This document shows positions 1 to 12,611 of a DNA stretch of 64,000 bases, piece after piece (position 1 is the first letter of the stretch; each line of letters begins with the position of its first letter). The stretch covers positions 48,205,006 through 48,269,005 of the forward strand of contig NC_085047.1 in assembly GCF_963662255.1 (NCBI RefSeq), given 5' to 3'. A program made the position numbers and the translations under genes. The notes below the pieces were generated by a model. That model was given only the letters and a program-made list of their open reading frames with translations. It did not search any database and had not been told where the DNA came from. Source of the stretch: Cinclus cinclus (taxonomy: Eukaryota; Chordata; Aves; Passeriformes; Cinclidae).

Positions 1-2107
1 CGGTTGCATGTCCAAAGCCATGTTGCTATCAGCATCCCTGGCTCCTTTATACAAAGGATTAAATCCTTGCAGAAATACAGTCCACAGGGCTGCTCTGCTC
101 ACTGGCCCCTCTTCCCAGATGTAATGGGATCGATCACCAAAGACCCTACATCCCTTGACAGTGATGGCAACCTTTCAATGCCTCTGCTAGGGACAAAGAC
201 TTCCAGATCCATCACTGTCCCACCCCTTCTAGTCACATTTCCTATGGAAAACAAGAATACCTCAGGTATTATTCCAGCCCTGCCTCCATGACCTGAGCCA
301 TTAACAGTTCTGCTGCAGAACGAGACACAGCCAGCCATGAGGTTTGGCTCCTCTGTGATTCTCAAGCAGTCAGGCATGTCACTTCCTATTGCAATGGCAA
401 TACAAACCCCAAATCCTGAGTGTCTGCCCCTTGCCCTGTGTGCAGCAGTACTGCACACTAAGGGAGTTATTTTTGTTAGTAAATAAACCTATTGTTACCA
501 CCAGTTTCATCACAAGAGAGACTGTATTTTCTCACCAGGAAGGGCTGACTGGGTACCTCAAGACGGCTTACTCCTTCAGTGCATCTGGTCTATAGAGCTG
601 CTAGAGATGATTTTAAATACTGTGGAAGCCTTTAAAACACTGACAGAAAACCCATCAGGTCCAGCAGACACGGGAAGACAAAGGAATGGATGACTTCTAC
701 ATCAACAAGAAATGCCATTTATTTGAAGCAGCAGCAGTAGCCAGTTGTGACACTGCTTGTCTTCTCCCAGCAATGGACAAAGAGGGAGAGGAGAGAAGCA
801 GCCCTGCAGGCCATGGCTTTCCTCACCAGCAACACGCAGAACCCTAATGGCATCCCTGAAACGTCACTGTATTCTCAGCTATCCACAGCTAATATGACAT
901 TTCATACAGAAATAATTTCTATTAAAGCTAGGCTCTATCACAACATTTATTTTATGCAGAGTTTTTGATTTTGATACTGTTCTTAAGACTATCAGAATTC
1001 TACCTTTAGAGAACCTGCACACTGGGATTTTATCATTTGGGCCTGTTGATTAGATCCTAGGGAATTAACCACATTTGAGCTCCCCTTGCCTAGGGCTAGA
1101 TACACTAATTCCACTTCCAAATGTACGTGTCTTGCTTGGCAGCTCAGCCTCAGTGCTAGATTATCTCTACCTACAATTTAATTAGAAAATAATCATCCTT
1201 CACTTCCCCCACGTGGGGCTGTGAGACACACGGGCAGATGTGAGCTGCTACTTACGTGATACACTTTGCTGGACAGAATGAGCACGGAAAAGGCTCGGAG
1301 GAGTTTTCCTGCCGAGCCTTTTTAACAAATGGTCACGTTCGTTCACGCTAAGGGAGACACAAAGAGAGAAAACACACCAGTGAGTAACCAGGTAATTTCA
1401 AGGTAAAAGTCAACTGTATCTAAAGTACTTGGCAGCTTTGACTTTGGCAGTACTAAATGCGGTTGTAGCATGAAAAAGAATTTTCTCTTTCTTTAATCTG
1501 CACATTATCAAAAGAACTCCTCCTTTCTAAGGACACTTAGTATAAGTCTACTTTTGGTCAATTCATCCCTAATATCACCATCATTGTGATTTCTGAATGC
1601 CTGATGCCTCTAAATTATTACAAATCATATCAGAAGTCTGACATCGAGTGATATGGAACATTAAGAAGATTTCTCTTTAGTACTATGCACATGAATCACA
1701 GCATCCACAAACTACCTTAGAGAGAAGGAGCAAAGCATTGTAGCTTAGCATAAGGCTTCTATCACACCTGCAAAATGGCCTGAAGCAACCAAAGGTAGAA
1801 CCCATAGTTAATTCTGCCCTCTAAAGAATGCTCTCATTTTAACCTCCCATATGGACAGAAAATTTTGCTAGCCAGTTTCTTTTATTAAAAACCTCTTTGG
1901 TTTACACAGTTCTTGTCAGAGGCCTGAAAAATTTATTGCCGAATTTACAAAAAGTGAAAATACAAACTTTAGGTGAAAAACATAGTATGATTACAACAGG
2001 TTTAACATACCTACAAGAATTATTAGAGGCACTCTCCAGTTTGATTTTTATAAAAAACACAACACACATTTCATCAAGAACTTTATGCCCAGAGTTAAAA
2101 AATTATG
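1..2107. other. Non-coding stretch, no confident gene
   Basis: I see no exon with strong support and no recognisable transposon here. The only frame with coding-like composition is on the minus strand at 99-241. It begins after a plausible acceptor (pyrimidine run then CATAG) and ends in TGA after 46 residues. It is discussed as a weak candidate in the findings. The remaining open frames are short and overlap one another on both strands, as expected by chance. Confidence 0.6.
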
Positions 2108-2210
2108 ACTACTAAGATCCTGACCTTTCAAAGCACTTAATTACATATACAAGTCCCACTAAGTTCAATGGGGTTTTAAAATAATGTAGGTCTTCAAAAT
2201 TCATTGCACT
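2108..2210. repeat. Fossil amniote short interspersed repeat (tentative)
   Basis: The text around 2,150-2,175 carries the AGTCCCA...TTCAATGGG core, flanked by a GATCCTG start and a later GTAGGTCTTCAAAATTC segment. This arrangement resembles a very old palindromic repeat class common in turtle, crocodile and bird genomes, in which a 'tcccattgacttcaatggga' type core sits between near-inverted flanks. The copy is badly decayed. I recognise the style of the sequence, not a specific named family. A repeat-library search would settle it. Confidence 0.3.
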
Positions 2211-5200
2211 GGAGCCTCAAGCATCTTAAATATCACATTATTTTCAGAAAGATATTACAGTCTACTTTAGTTCAAAGTTCTCCACAACTGAGCTGTTTTT
2301 CCCATCTCATCCTTATTCCTAACACTGAGATGGAGCTAGTGCATAGAAGGGATCTGTTTGCTGGTACAGCTCCTTGCAGTGCCTTGATCCCCTTTGCCCC
2401 ACATTAACACTGTGTCTCCATTTTCACAGGATGCTATCTCTTTCACATCTTTATTCACAAGAAGCAATTCTACTGATTATACTGCAAACATGGATACACA
2501 CCTGAATGCCAGCACTGGTATCTTTCTTGGGTTAGATTACAAATTCACATGCATTTGGCTTATGAAACGGAGATCCCAGCAAGTGCAGCTGCTGCTGTCG
2601 ACATACTAACAACAGTTTTGAGCAAACAACTCCCTTTCACTGAAGCAGTTTGCTAACTTCAATCAGGAAAGTAACTGAAGAATCTCTGAAATGCCTGTAA
2701 TATGTAATCCAGCCATGCAGGTTTATATTCCACTTAATAGTCCATTAGGGTAATAGCCAGGCTCACAGTCCCCTGTTCAATGCATAATGAGGTGTCCACA
2801 AAAGAAAGGGTGGAATCCTTCTCTTTTTCCTGAGATCTTCAAGCTCATGCATCTGAAGTAGAAGCTTGTAAAACCTATGGACTCCTCCCCAAAATCTTCA
2901 CAAACCCTCAACATTTTCAGACACTTGGGCTCCTCCCCACCTTCCCCTGGCACCACAGAATCACACCTTCAATGGGTATGGCAAGTTCCCCACAGTCAGT
3001 AGTATTCTCTCTACACAAAACAGAAGTTGATAATAAATTCTGAAGGAAAAGTATTGATTCCAACTCAGTTTGTCAAACAAGCTCTAACTCTTGGCTCATG
3101 AGACCTGCATGTGTTCAAAGAAGAAAGGATCACAGGTTTCCATTAAAACCAGGGTTGCAGCATGAAAGCCGCTAAAAATCTTGGAGGACACGACTGCTTA
3201 AAGATCCCAAGACCAGTTGCTGCTTGTAAGAAAATCAAGTAGATACAGAAAGAAGTTTCTACCTGCTCCAAGCAGGCAGCATGATGGAAAACATGTATTA
3301 CAAAGAATTACCAGGCAAGGGTGATGCAATTGAAGGCACAGAGCAGGACGTGAGACTTCTGTAACCTTTAACCTTCCTTGCTTAGTAAGTTGACAGCCTG
3401 CAGAGCCAGCCACTACCAGTGCACATGCAAACCAGTGATGCTGTACTGTACAAGCTCCTGCTGACTGCAGAAGACGGCTGGTAAATTGTTAGTTTAGTGA
3501 AACACTGTCTGAACACACTGCTGTTCTGTGAATGGCAGAAGTGCAATACTTGCTCATGTTCTGCAGGTAAAGAACACGTAGGAAGTCTTTCCTACTTGAG
3601 TAGGAGGGTGATATATAGAAAAAGGGATCTTAAACTAATCAAAAATACTTGTTGTAAGGGGCAAATAAGCAATATTTTCCACAAAATTCTTACACTGAGA
3701 ATGGAATTAACTACAGCAGAAAAATGCACAAGGAAAAATTCTTCATCTGCTTGTCCACCATGAAGCAACAAGTGAAGTGCAGACCAATAATGATTGGCTC
3801 CTCAGGCTTCTGCATTCAATGTGTGGAGGAAAGCGTGCTGTTGAGGGACCTCTGAACAGGAGTGACACACTGGAACTCTAAGAATGCCAAAGCTATGCTA
3901 TCTTTGATGTTGCTAATTATAATCAAAAAGTTCCAAAACTGAAGTCACATCTGATTTTCCCATTTGGGAAATTGTATTGGATTGTACCTATGCAGAGAAA
4001 GAAAAACTCACAGTAGAATTAGAGCATTTGTGGTTTAAGTATGAGGGATGACTAAGTAAATTGCAAGTCAAGACCAGCCAAGTACTATAAAATGTACCTT
4101 TAATACACATAAGGTAATGCAACACAGTTCTTCTGAATTGGATGAGTATTTGATTTACTAACAGATATTAGATCTCCCAGTACAAACCCTGAAAGGAAAG
4201 AAAAGTGAAGTGCCTTTCTTAACTATAAAGTGTTTGCACTCATACCAAGTCCCTGTTTTCAGAAAAGGTTTCTGCTTGCTGCTAACAAGTAACAAAGTGA
4301 AGACTTCTCAGTCTGCCTCACACTTTGATGCAAAAGTAACTAAAACACTGGACTCGAAAGCAACAGGTTAGGCCTTGCTCACAGAAATATTGCTGGTAAA
4401 TCAATCCCAAGCATTAACCATGACTTTCAGATTTAATTCTGCTCTCCAGTGACTCTGAACCAGGGCCTAAACACTCCCATGGGGTCTAAGGATGCCATCT
4501 TCAGATGCATTGAGGCAAAAGGATAAGAGATCATGAGACCACACTCTGAACACTGGACAGTTGTGTCCATATTCAGGAACTCAAAAATCTTGTCAGAATG
4601 GAAGAAGTCACAAATCCAGGCATTCTTATGGGAGTGACAATGAAATATGCTTTAGCTGGTTAGTCAGTGGCCTCCAAGGGGATAAGGGATAGGCACCATT
4701 TTTCTGTAATTACATGAAGGACAAAGGACACAGACAAAATGCTTTGAACTAAACAAATACTTGACTAGAACAAAAACTATTAAAAGGTTCCAATTCTGAG
4801 GGTTTCTATGAAGAAAAAAGGATTTTAAAAAATCATTAGTCAAGTCAGCTAAAATCAGATTTAGTTGCTATCAATAATGCAGAACACCTTAGGCCAGGAA
4901 TACCTTTGTGATGGCTTCATAAGAGAGTCAAGATGACTTCTGCCTGCCTGGAAGCCTGTGCTAGCAACATCACACAAATTCATTACGTGAACGACAAATT
5001 AAAAGGTAAACTAAAGGCAACATGTTATTTCATAACAATGCTTTCAATTCCATGAATAAAACGACTCTTCCATCTTCCTATCTGAATTGCACAAAGGTGT
5101 CAATGGAGACCTTCATTTTATTTTTGTATTCTTTTCTTCTCATCCCTCACAAAAGCAAACAGCCCTTAAATCTAGGCAACAAACATCTGGCTTTACACAT

Positions 5201-8200
5201 TCAAATGAGGTGCATCAAAACAAACAGAATAATTCAAAGCTGACCACAAGGTCCTGCTGTCTCATTTGCTCAAGTAATTAAAAAAAGATGAGCTTCACCA
5301 CCAATTAATCTACTGAGCACTAATTAGCGTTAATGAGGATTTGTGGTATTTGGTATAGCTTGACCCAGAATGTCCTCCTGAGTCCACTAATTGACTGGTG
5401 GCAAAAGCAGGGATCACAAAGACACCAAGGTTACAGTGGATGCAGGTGTCTCTTAAAATTGGATCTTCCCTTAGAAAACACACATATATCACAGTTAAAA
5501 AAAGAAAAAAGAAAAAAAAAAATCAGACCCCTCCTTCTCTTACAAAAGCTGAATTCTTGTTTATTTTTTGTTACGATTTGCTAGAGGAGATACAGAACAG
5601 AAGCATACCAAATAGGCAAATACTCTCAGTTGCCACTCATTTTAACTCACTGCCCTTCTGAATTATGAAGATTTCAGTCAGACACAGACATTTGAAACTA
5701 TTTGGTTTGTTTCTGCTTTTCCCCTTTCCAGAAGGAAGAACTGAGGTGCCTAGTGAAGCCTTACCAAGGCTTCTAGAGATGACACAACTAAAGCACACAA
5801 GCACATTTCCCAGCTCCTACCCCTGTGTCAAAAACATGCCAGGAACTCATGGCAGAAGCTTGGCTCTCCAGTGCAAGATACTCAGTGTCCATGGGTAAGC
5901 CCAGAGGACAAGAAAGCTGCAGCTCTTTTCCCTCTCATCTGAACACCTACAAAGCCTTCACTGCACTGCCTGCAGGTGCAGCATCACTGGGTCTTCTACC
6001 CTACAGAGGTGCTGCAGCAGACAGTCACAGGTAAATCACTGAACAGCTTGGTTTAAGCCAGAAAACCCTCCAAGGCTTAGGCCAAAGCTCCATCCTTAAC
6101 TCCACAGCCTCCCTCCTACCCATACCTGTTTTCAAAAGAAACAGCAGGTAAACCCTTGTTCAGTCTGTGCTTCCACTGGCATGTACTCTGCTAAAGACAG
6201 CCTGAGGAACTCTGTCTGGCCTGCATTATTCTCCTGCTGGAGGAAACATCTTGCAATGTGTTGCCCTCTCACTGTGACAGCAGGGATGGGAAAGAACGAG
6301 GAAGGAGAAGTTCTTTCAAAATACGCCATGTGGCTAAACACAAGGTAAAAGACTAGGATGTTTCTGTCCTTGTCATCTTTCCCTGTGCATTAAATTTTGA
6401 GAGGAAAAGAGGATACTCTTCTCTCTCTTTTTAAACTTTAGAATTAAAACTTAACAATTGATCTCTGCTATACATTTCAAAAAATAACTTACACAAAAGT
6501 TTCTTGCTGTTTCTTGCTGACGTGTTTCTGTCACTGAAAATCACATCAACATAAAATAAAAAGAGCAAGAAGAAAGGTCTGAAGCAGACTTCTCCAGCTT
6601 TGATCAATCCTAATCACCAAATCCTTTACAAGCAGACCGTTGATTTTCATTTCAGTCTCTTGGCTCTCAAACTCCCTTATGTGTCTTCTGAAGAAGAATC
6701 AGAGGTTCAATCACAATTGCTTCTCCCCAAGTACCACCTGGCAGAGAGAGCTTGCAGATCCCTCTCTGGCTGTTAGGACATAGCAGGTATTCCTGAGGAT
6801 TTATTCAGAGTTCCATCTCTCACTTTTCACACAAGGTAACACTACTTAAAGGCTTACAGCATCGATCACAGTCCTGGCAGACAAAGAGCAAGAACCCTAC
6901 ACCAGGCAGAGGCTGTGGCCACACCTTTGTAATTGGCCAGAGGAGACATATTGTTCTTCCTCAGACACTCCATGATGGAAGAGGGCACTCCCCCAGAACA
7001 ACCCCAGGCCTTGATTTAACGTGGCTTTTTTTGGTGTAGAATTCTTAGAAGTTATACAGTGGGCAGACACATAACTAGCATAGGCTCATAGGTTTGGCAT
7101 AAAGGGAACATTAAAAACAACGTTATTTCAGACCAGGAATTCAAAATTAAAACATGCAAATAATCTCAAATGCAAGTCAGACTAAGGCTGAGGGTTCAGC
7201 AAAACTCTGTGCTCAAACACCCAGAACATCCCAGGGCTATGGAAGAAAGGCCCAACTGGTTCAGAGAGCAATTCTATCTCCGTCCTCTAGGCTTCAGAGA
7301 CATCACAGAGATGATTCACCCTTCTACAGAACTGCAAAAGTAGCAACGAGGGGCTTATGCTGTCTTCTCTCTTTCGATCCACAAAGAGATGTTATTTTTT
7401 GTTATCTAGCATTCCGTTGAAGGAATGTTTTACTCTGAGGTCAGAGTAGGAGGTCTTTTTAATTTAAAATGCAAACAGGCATTACTGATAATGAAGCTGC
7501 AATATAATCAAAGGAAATCTCTGGAGCATTTCTCAAGGAAGTGTCTGAGGCATATAAACAGTAAAACAAAAGAAAAAAAAAATCCCAAAAAAACCCACCA
7601 AAACAACCCAGCATTTTCTTTGCAGAGTCAGCATCTACAAACACTGCTCCTTAATCACTCTGCATCCAACTGAAATAGACATCCCAAACCACACTTCTTT
7701 AGCATTATACTACAAACACCCAGAAATCCATTAATAAAAACCCACTGCTAGGACACCAAAGGGTCACCATGCACAAACCACAGGGGAACGAAGAGAGAAG
7801 TGCTGCTTGTGCCACTTGCAGGCTGGGAGGTGCCAGAAGTTACCTGTTAGAGGTGACTCCTGCAGCTGACAGCCAGGAAGGATTTAAGGAGTACCAACTC
7901 CTTGCTGAGGGCTCAGCAACAGCCAGCTTTCCAGAGAAGCTAAGGTGTTATGCTCTGCCATGGTATAGCACTTCCAGGCCTTCTCTAGTGCAACAAGCTC
8001 CTGATACTTCTAAAGCACACGTGAAAGCCTCAGAGTAACCTCCCCTCTTTATAAATGATTTTTGACATTATCCAGCCAAATGTTTGCCTGATAGGCATCA
8101 AATGTATCTGGATGCGTGGCCCTGCAAGGCTGACTTGGAGCACACTGAGAGCAGCCAGCTCTCCAGTCCATGAGAACATGGGGTATTGAGATCAGCCTAC

Positions 8201-11200
8201 ACATAGCTTCAAGTTTTTTATCCTGCCCGGATGTGAAAAGGTTAAGAGAGTATCATACACTTTGAGCAGCAGCTCCATGGATGCGGAGTGACTGATGCCT
8301 AAAGCAGCTCCTGCCCTCACCAGTCAGTGGCAGGACCTGACAGGGCTCCACACTTCCTTCAGCTCTCACATCACGTGGATCCAAACAGTGGAGCTGATCC
8401 AGCTGAGCAGCCAGGGCGAAGATGGGCCAGTATGACCATGGCAACAGGTGGTTTGGGAAATTATTAAGCCAGCCTAGCAGCCACATCAACAGAAGCCCAC
8501 GGATGCAGGGTCCTTACCAAAGCCCTGAAGAAACACAGTTGTTACAGGTTGTGATTTGGCTTGGCAGCATGCTACTCCAGCCAAGCAAAAGCTCTCCCAC
8601 TGTGTCCCAGAGATCTGCATGAAGGAGCACCTGCAGCCAGTGAAGCAGCAGGTGCACACAGGTCTACCCACGTTGCCACATCACCTTGTGCCCATGGCAG
8701 AATCACTATGCAGCAGCTGATGGAGGCCAAGACGTGTTTCGAGCTTCAGCCAGCCCCCATTTGCAGCACACAGATCATGTATAGAGTTCTGGGGCCAAAT
8801 TCTCCACTCTAAATCCACAGAATCCTCTTCAAGTTGATCCTTAAAGATGTATGGTTAAAAGCAGGACAAAGCTTTACCTCTTCATGATAAGCAAAGATGA
8901 TTTACATTTTTTTTTTTCATTAACAATGCCTTAAAGCAGAAAAGTCAGATCCTCCTTTGATTCCTAAAATCACTTGGACAATCCATTCTAGCCTCCATTT
9001 TTGAGACTGTTGTTCTTAAACTTCTTCTGCTTAGAATGATACTGGGTTTGCAGAGCAAGGTTTTGTTAATGGGAGGCTACAGGGGTGGCTTCTAGGAGAA
9101 GCTGCCAGAAGCTTGCCCCATCTCCTACGGAGCCAATGGCAGCCAGCTCCAAGATGGAACAGTGCAGGTTTGATGAGCACCTAGTATCCAGTCAGGATGA
9201 GTCCACTGTAAAGAGAGCAAGCATCTTTAAAAAATACCATCAGCACTAAACATCACATGCCTCTCTGAAACACAACAATCCTAAGAAAATAAGTGAGGTC
9301 TCTCTCTGCTTAAAGTATCTTCATTTGCAAACACTAAGTACCTGTATATGCATTTCTTTGGGTGGGGGTGGAAGGCAGTCATTATTGTCAGATGTCCTAA
9401 AGTCAACTAACTTAAAATAAAACTTGAAGCTGCCCAGTTTTGCCCTCAGTCTTCCCAAAACAGGGGAACTGACCCAACTTAAACATCTGAGAAGCAGAAA
9501 AGGCTAAGTGTGGCTTGCTGCTTTTCAGCTACCCTCCTTTTGGTATCAGTGCTGTTGACTTCTTGTCCTTAAGTGCCTCACTTTGCACTTACTCTACTGG
9601 GTGCTTGGTCATATCCTTCACAGATAAGGTGGCAATACAGCTGCAATTTTAACATTCTTTTCCTACTCACTCATTTTTTTCAGAAGTAGTCACCTTGGAG
9701 GATGAAGTTTTCCATGCTTGGTTTCTGTGTATAGATTTTTTTTCTGGTTTGGGTTTTTTGTGTGTGGATTTTTTAAAAATCCAAACTTACTGGTTTAAAA
9801 GAAGTTCACTTACATACTTTTACTGAAGTTAAGATTACGTCTGTCTTCAAAAACTCTAGACTCCTCATATCAGCTTTTTTCTTGCTTTTCTTTACAGAAA
9901 TGCTAAAGAACAGCTCAGGACAACAACAAAACCTGGACCTTGAAAGTGTCACGAACACTATTTAGAGCACAGCCCAGGTCTGACTGAACTGAAAAAAAAA
10001 CCCACTCAAACTGCTTTTCTTTAAGCTTTTAAGTATTTTGTAATTGCCCACTAAATATTTAACACCTAATACAACTTGTGTTTTCTTGTTCTTGCTACGC
10101 TTAACTTGGCACTTTATTCTTTACTGCAAATCAGAGAGGAGAATGCAGACTGTCCTGTCTCTCTTCTGAGACTGGGTTAGCCAGCAGAGGAGTCAGGGTT
10201 CAGGCAGACTGCTGAAGCCATTAGGCTGGAACAGTTGTTATGGAGCAGTTCTCCTGCTGTGCAGCCTGGAGGGAAGATTTCTTCCTCCCTCCCCTGTGGA
10301 GATCCTCAGTGCCCAACTCAGTAAGTCAGGATTAGGCATCAGAGAGATTGGCCCCTTAATCAGTTTTAACTCTCATCTTGTAATGTTCCTTTTTCCTAAT
10401 CTTTCTTTTCAATTTGCAACTTCATTTTGGCCTTTGTTCTTATACTGTACCTCCATCAACTTTGACTTTGATAGCAGATTTGATCACAGCTCTAAATCCT
10501 TCTCCAGGTCACCAGGTTTTAACCCTATTTGTGCAGTGGATCTCCCTCAAGGTTACATGATAGGTACAACCAGGATGGGAAATAATTAACTGAGAAGGGG
10601 AATGTCAACTCTAACTGGTTTGCGCAAGTAAGCAGGCACTTGGGTCCCCAGTGCCAGTGGGAACATGCTAACTCCCCCTTCAGCCCTCTGGCTAGGTTCT
10701 GAAACTTTTTCTGTCCTCTGCCCCTTCCCAGCTCTGACCCACAGCCTCCCCAGAGTGGAATCAAACCTGGTAATTTCTAGTGCCTCACACACAGGTGTCA
10801 GAAATGTCAGAAATAAATGGTACGTATTAAAATTAGGAAATAATGTGATGATTCCTTACTGATACGGGGCAGAAGGGAAAGAGAAAAGGACAAGCATAGA
10901 ATAAAAGAAAATTATGCATTTTCCACCTTCCATACTTGAATGTTTACCATATGGAATCAAAGAATTTTTAAAAAAACCCACTGATATCATTTTATGTGCT
11001 TTTTGCTAGTAAAAGGAGTCTAATATCTTTTTACTAGAAAAGCTGCAAGGAAAAATCGTAAATATGCCAGTCACTTTCTTCTGTATGCTGGTGGAGAAAT
11101 CTCACCTTTCCTTCCCAGAAATGGTGTGAAGAACATCTGGAAAAATTGATAAAAAGGATGCTTAGATGTCAAAACCCAAAATACACCTCTCCCCTCTTCA

Positions 11201-11228
11201 ACCTCATTTTATGGTCAGCTGCAGTGTA
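2211..11228. other. Non-coding stretch, no gene seen
   Basis: Nine kilobases of AT-rich, CpG-poor DNA. There are short poly-A and poly-T tracts (for example near 5,510, 7,570, 8,910 and 9,740) but no clear CR1, LTR or exon. Open frames here reach about 97 residues at most, lack conserved motifs and are mirrored by equally open frames on the other strand. I read the region as intron or intergenic DNA. Confidence 0.6.
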
Positions 11229-11315
11229 TGGGCTGGATTCAGATCACAGTCATGCCTAGCCTGAGTAAATACATGGAAGTCAACACATTCATGAAACAAG
11301 AATTTGGCTCCAAAC
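11229..11315. repeat. Fossil amniote short repeat (tentative)
   Basis: The segment runs from GGCTGGATTCAGATCACAGT through a centre containing GGAAGTCAAC to AATTTGGCTCC. This matches the pattern of an old amniote repeat whose ends read 'ctgattc...gatc' and '...gaatttggccc' around a 'gaagtcaatgg' centre. The copy is diverged, and I cannot assign a library name from memory. Confidence 0.3.
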
Positions 11316-12515
11316 ATCCCATGGTGTTTAACCAGCTGAAAGCACAAGACTGAGTTTGATTCAAGTAAGATTCATTGTACCTGTTGATGCAAAGGGGCCT
11401 TACTGCCGTGGTCTCCCCATTCCAGCAGATGTAACTTGGGGTGCATCAATACAGACACAGAGTGCTTTGAAATACAATGAGCCCAAGCCTTGTTCCTCTT
11501 GATCCTAACAGAAAAGCTTGTCTCTTCCTCAGGAAGCAGGAGATCAGGTCCTCACCTCTTTCATTTATTTCTTAGAAGTTAGGTCTGTTTTACCACTTCT
11601 GCTCCTGCCATTCAGTTCTCTGCACAGCCACAAGCCCAAGGCAGGTTTCCCATGTTGCCATCTTGCTCCTCCCCAGGGACCTGTGGAGCAGGGAAATCTC
11701 CACGAGTGCCTGGATCAGCTCACTGATTCCCCACCAGGTCACACAGCTATTGAAATGAGACAGCACCTGCCCTCACACACCAAATAAAACCAAGGCCCAG
11801 ATAGATGATACAGCTCACTCTCAGGGTGAGAGCTGGTCATGAACTTTTCACCGAAGTAACAAGGTTAGATTTGGTGAGAAGCACTAAAATGAAAGGGAAT
11901 CTACACCAGTGCGTCTCCTTGTTGAAGGCAGACGAGGGGCAGACTGTGGAGAGCTGCTGTTTTAGGTGCACTGGAAGAAACAGTACTTGTTTCATGACAT
12001 GGAGATGAAAGAGGCACCACAGCTATCACCAGTGGGTGTCTGAGAGCAGCAAGAGTAAAGGGTCATACTGAAAAATGCTGTGCAAACACACACCACAGTT
12101 ATATCTTGCTATGTCTGTAGTCACTTCCCTTCACCTTTGTTCAAGACAAGACCCTGCCTCCCAGATTTCTGACTCATTTGAAGAAATTCTTCCCAATACT
12201 TCAGCGATGCAGGCACTTCCCTGCAACAGCCCAGAGTTGTCCTTCAGATCCTTGTAAAGTATGCAAATCATGAAAGCCCCACTGTTCTTCAGTATCAAAT
12301 AATCTAATCCTGCCACCAACCAATTAATAACAGGACAGAAAAACAACCAAAAAGCCACTTTCAAAGGGAGCTCTCTGGCAATTCCAAGACAGAGAAACCC
12401 TCAGGAACAGGAAATCCACTGTCGCAAAGAGGGTGCTGCACAGCTTTGCTCACTCTCCATTAGTTGGCCAGTGGAGCAATAAAGTGACATGGGTTTCCAA
12501 AGTAAAGTTTGCTTT

Positions 12516-12611
12516 GGTGCCTAATCAGGCTTTACTCCACCTGAACTCCTGCTGACTTCAATAAGAGGGTAGATGGAGTGAAAAGTGAATGAGGACTTGA
12601 AGGTTTGGCCA
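12516..12611. repeat. Fossil palindromic amniote repeat
   Basis: This is the clearest copy of the old palindromic repeat class in the window. ACTCCACCT at the left is matched by AGATGGAGT at the right, which is its near-perfect reverse complement. Between them lies CTGCTGACTTCAATAAGAGG, the expected core with two or three changes. The right flank, GTGAATGAGGACTTGAAGG followed by TTTGGCC, fits the usual outer arm. Such elements are non-coding fossils predating the bird-crocodile split. The family name is not certain. Confidence 0.4.

Noticed and set aside
389..595. Possible LTR end (AATAAACC followed by TTGTTACCACC-like text near 480-500)
   Set aside because: The resemblance to a retroviral R/U5 boundary is limited to about 20 bases. 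No TATA box, inverted ends or partner sequence was found.
2940..2990. CACAGAATCAC near 2,953 as a possible antisense CR1 tail
   Set aside because: Only one short match to the terminal octamer; the adjoining CR1 sequence is absent.
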